From: Rhodobacterales bacterium CG2_30_65_12
GTDB taxonomy: Bacteria; Pseudomonadota; Alphaproteobacteria; Rhodobacterales; Rhodobacteraceae
Assembly (NCBI GenBank): GCA_001873585.1
Contig: MNZL01000122.1
Span: 1-7,051, forward strand
Length of the DNA: 7,051 nucleotides
Direction of reading: 5' to 3'
In this document: piece after piece, positions 6,319 to 7,051 of the stretch
Position numbering within the stretch: the first letter of the stretch is position 1
How the letters are laid out: each line of letters begins with the position of its first letter
Made by a program: the position numbers and the translations under genes
Notes under the pieces: generated by a model
What the model was told of the DNA's origin: nothing
The model's input: only the letters and a program-made list of their open reading frames with translations
Database searches by the model: none

Positions 6319-6364
6319 TGCGCGCCTTCCCCGCCAGACCAGACCCGTTGCGGACCCTGCGCCA

Positions 6365-7051
6365 TTATTCTGGGTCTGTGGCGAAAATCAACCGTTCTGC
6401 ACAGGGCGCGACGCGCAGGATATTGGTAGTGCCCGGCACGTTGAACGGCACGCCGGCGATCACCACGATCTGATCTTCGTCGCCGGCGATCCCCGAGGCA
6501 CGCGCAGCGCGGGCCGCGGAGACCACGGCAATCTTGAACCGGTCCACCTCGCCGTGCGTCATGTGGCAGGAGATGCCCCACGAGAGGCACAGTCGCCGCG
6601 CGGTGCCTTCGAGCGGCGTGAGCGCGAGGATCGGCACGCGCGGGCGCTCGCGGGCGGTGAGCACAGCGGTGGTGCCCGACTGGGTGAAGCAGCAGATCGC
6701 CTGAATATCGGTCGCTTCCGCGATTTCGCGCGCGGCTGAAACGATGCCGTCGGCCACGGTGGTGCGGGCGATGATCCGGCTCGCCTCGATGCCCTGGCGA
6801 TAGGTGGGATCGTTTTCAACCTCGGCAGCGACGTTATCCATCGTCATCACCGCTTCCACCGGGTAATTGCCAGCGGCGCTTTCGGCCGAGAGCATCACCG
6901 CGTCGGTGCCTTCGTAGATTGCCGCTGCCACGTCTGACACCTCGGCCCGCGTGGGCACCGGGCTCTCGATCATGCTTTCGAGCATCTGCGTGGCCACGAT
7001 CACCGGTTTGGCCGCCGAGCGGCAGGCATGAACGAGGCGCTTCTGGATCGG
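6365..7051 (-). CDS. pyk: Pyruvate kinase, C-terminal part (5' end outside window)
   Basis: Pyruvate kinase makes pyruvate and ATP from phosphoenolpyruvate and ADP, the last step of glycolysis or the Entner-Doudoroff route. The frame is open to the window edge (7051) and 228 residues are visible, a little under half of the usual 470-490. They begin at PIQKRLVHACRSAAKPV and contain the strongly conserved KPVIVATQMLESMI (15-28), PTRAEVSDVA (33-42), GTDAVMLSAESAAGNYP and the complete C-terminal allosteric domain with FTQSGTTAVLTARERP. The catalytic and metal-binding residues of the N-terminal part lie outside. It ends at a TAA (6367-6365) without the extra phosphotransferase-like domain seen in some Gram-positive enzymes. 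The GTG at 7003 is internal and not a start. Identification is secure; isozyme type cannot be decided. Confidence 0.96.
   Translation of the reverse strand, partial: PIQKRLVHACRSAAKPVIVATQMLESMIESPVPTRAEVSDVAAAIYEGTDAVMLSAESAAGNYPVEAVMTMDNVAAEVENDPTYRQGIEASRIIARTTVADGIVSAAREIAEATDIQAICCFTQSGTTAVLTARERPRVPILALTPLEGTARRLCLSWGISCHMTHGEVDRFKIAVVSAARAARASGIAGDEDQIVVIAGVPFNVPGTTNILRVAPCAERLIFATDPE

Noticed and set aside
6365..7003. Pyruvate kinase taken as a short protein starting at GTG 7003
   Set aside because: The frame stays open to the window edge and the residues before the GTG match the conserved pyruvate kinase sequence, so this is a cut gene, not a short one.

Overview
This window looks like a chromosomal segment of a high-GC alphaproteobacterium, most likely of the Rhodobacteraceae type. 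The grounds are strong GC bias at third codon positions, tightly packed genes with ATGA-type start/stop overlaps, and the character of the proteins: a TPR gene joined to ispE, a fused MobB-MoeA, and a small membrane protein behind pyruvate kinase. The assignment is inference from protein character, not from a database match. Most of the content is housekeeping or conserved accessory metabolism. I see no tRNA, rRNA, CRISPR array, insertion sequence, phage gene or other sign of recent transfer.

Layout from left to right. (1) On the + strand, the 3' part of a large tetratricopeptide-repeat gene (open at the left edge) overlaps ispE, a non-mevalonate isoprenoid kinase, by 4 bases. (2) Bases 2411-2621 are a noncoding gap between convergent genes. 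The gap is rich in inverted repeats, holds two weak terminator candidates and ends in a short tandem heptamer array. (3) On the - strand, a molybdenum-cofactor operon reads mobA then a mobB-moeA fusion gene, again with a 4-base ATGA overlap. (4) Divergent from mobA across only 42 bases is a + strand azlC-azlD pair, a predicted two-component branched-chain amino-acid exporter, also ATGA-coupled. (5) Converging on azlD, on the - strand, are the 3' part of pyruvate kinase (pyk, open at the right edge) and, 46 bases downstream of it, a 74-residue two-helix membrane protein of unknown function.

Functional logic. MobA and the MobB-MoeA fusion cover molybdate insertion into molybdopterin and its guanylylation, the steps that serve bis-MGD enzymes of the DMSO-reductase family. 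AzlC and AzlD act together as one transporter. IspE is step four of the MEP pathway. The four blocks do not obviously form one pathway.

I did not find a clear previously undescribed system. The best leads are the two adjacent long inverted repeats at about 2472-2567, which could encode a structured RNA or a pair of operators, and the hairpin at 6082-6096, whose two arms contain the stop codons of the convergent genes.
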